IMG/VR virus record: IMGVR_UViG_3300048928_000083
Span: 1-29,355 of that record
Reading direction: 5' to 3' (one strand)
Source of the DNA: a virus
Length of the DNA: 29,355 nt
The notes below the pieces were generated by a model. The model ran no database searches. It was not told the origin of the DNA and worked only from the letters and a program-made list of their open reading frames with translations. Numbering within the stretch: the first letter of the stretch is position 1; every line of letters begins with the position of its first letter. The position numbers and the translations under genes are program-made. Below are positions 29,270 through 29,355 of this stretch, piece by piece.

Positions 29270-29355
29270 ATGACCAGTAAGTATGAAGTCACAAAGGGGA
29301 TGACCTTTGCCGTCTCCGACGCACCCGTAACCGCCGAGGATTTTAACGCCTCAGG
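29270..29355 (+). CDS. Major tail tube protein, 5' end only
   Basis: An ATG at 29270 with a GGAGA site opens a frame (start TSKYEVTKGMTFAVSDAPVT) cut by the window edge after 28 codons. The position after DUF3168, a preceding terminator and strong translation signals fit the major tail protein of HK97-like phages. Too little sequence remains for a family check. Confidence 0.6.
   Translation, partial: MTSKYEVTKGMTFAVSDAPVTAEDFNAS

Noticed and set aside
1-29355. tRNA genes, insertion sequences and transposases
   Set aside because: None was recognised by eye. No cloverleaf with TTCGA-type T arm or IS-type terminal repeats with transposase was seen. A tRNAscan and ISfinder search would settle it.

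Overview
The window is most of a temperate, lambdoid, HK97-type siphophage (prophage) of an enterobacterium. A Klebsiella/Enterobacter-like host is likely from the mosaic gene content and near-50% GC, but the species cannot be fixed from sequence alone. The order is integrase, leftward early operon, immunity region, rightward early operon, Q, lysis, moron and glycosyltransferase block, packaging, head, and start of the tail. The left end (about 1-285) holds a strong hairpin, three repeated candidate integrase arm sites and probably attL. The right end cuts off inside the tail tube gene.

Leftward operon (286-7538, minus strand): int and xis overlap. A tightly coupled chain of accessory genes follows, mostly with ATGA or TGATG junctions: small zinc-binding proteins, an HNH nuclease, an Ead/Ea22-like protein and a ParB-like protein. 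The leftward promoter (7545-7573) lies in two repressor operators. Between it and the first clear gene (6433) is an unusual stretch. It has a membrane-protein gene on the plus strand overlapping a zinc-ribbon gene on the minus strand, two small coupled ORFs, and a plus-strand set of long inverted repeats ending in a Rho-independent terminator. That set looks like an unannotated structured RNA antisense to the pL transcript.

Immunity and rightward early region (7573-14942): a LexA/S24-type CI repressor, probably translated from a leaderless mRNA, faces a Cro-like protein across three operators. Two more operators sit at pL. All five fit ATACA-N3-YGTAT or a near variant. Next come a YmfL-like regulator, a DUF4222 protein, and a replication initiator carrying six iterons inside its own gene, a lambda-style origin. 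Then come PerC-like, MT-A70 methyltransferase, LexA-DNA-binding-domain, RusA, Rha/KilAC, DUF968 and DUF1133 (Q-like) genes. No recognisable N protein or boxB was found.

Late region (14943-29355): after Q, a bidirectional terminator and a reverse-strand AT-rich moron precede the lysis cassette (two holin-like proteins, GH108 endolysin, Rz and embedded Rz1). A second AT-rich moron encodes a possible HEPN RNase. A conserved-looking leader hairpin then precedes a small protein, a two-domain glycosyltransferase, an HNH-AP2 endonuclease and a second glycosyltransferase. HK97-order packaging and head genes follow: gp74-like HNH, candidate cos, TerS, TerL, portal, ClpP-like protease, major capsid, connector, adaptor, gp10-like protein, DUF3168 and tail tube. 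The capsid keeps all three residues used for HK97 covalent chainmail crosslinking.
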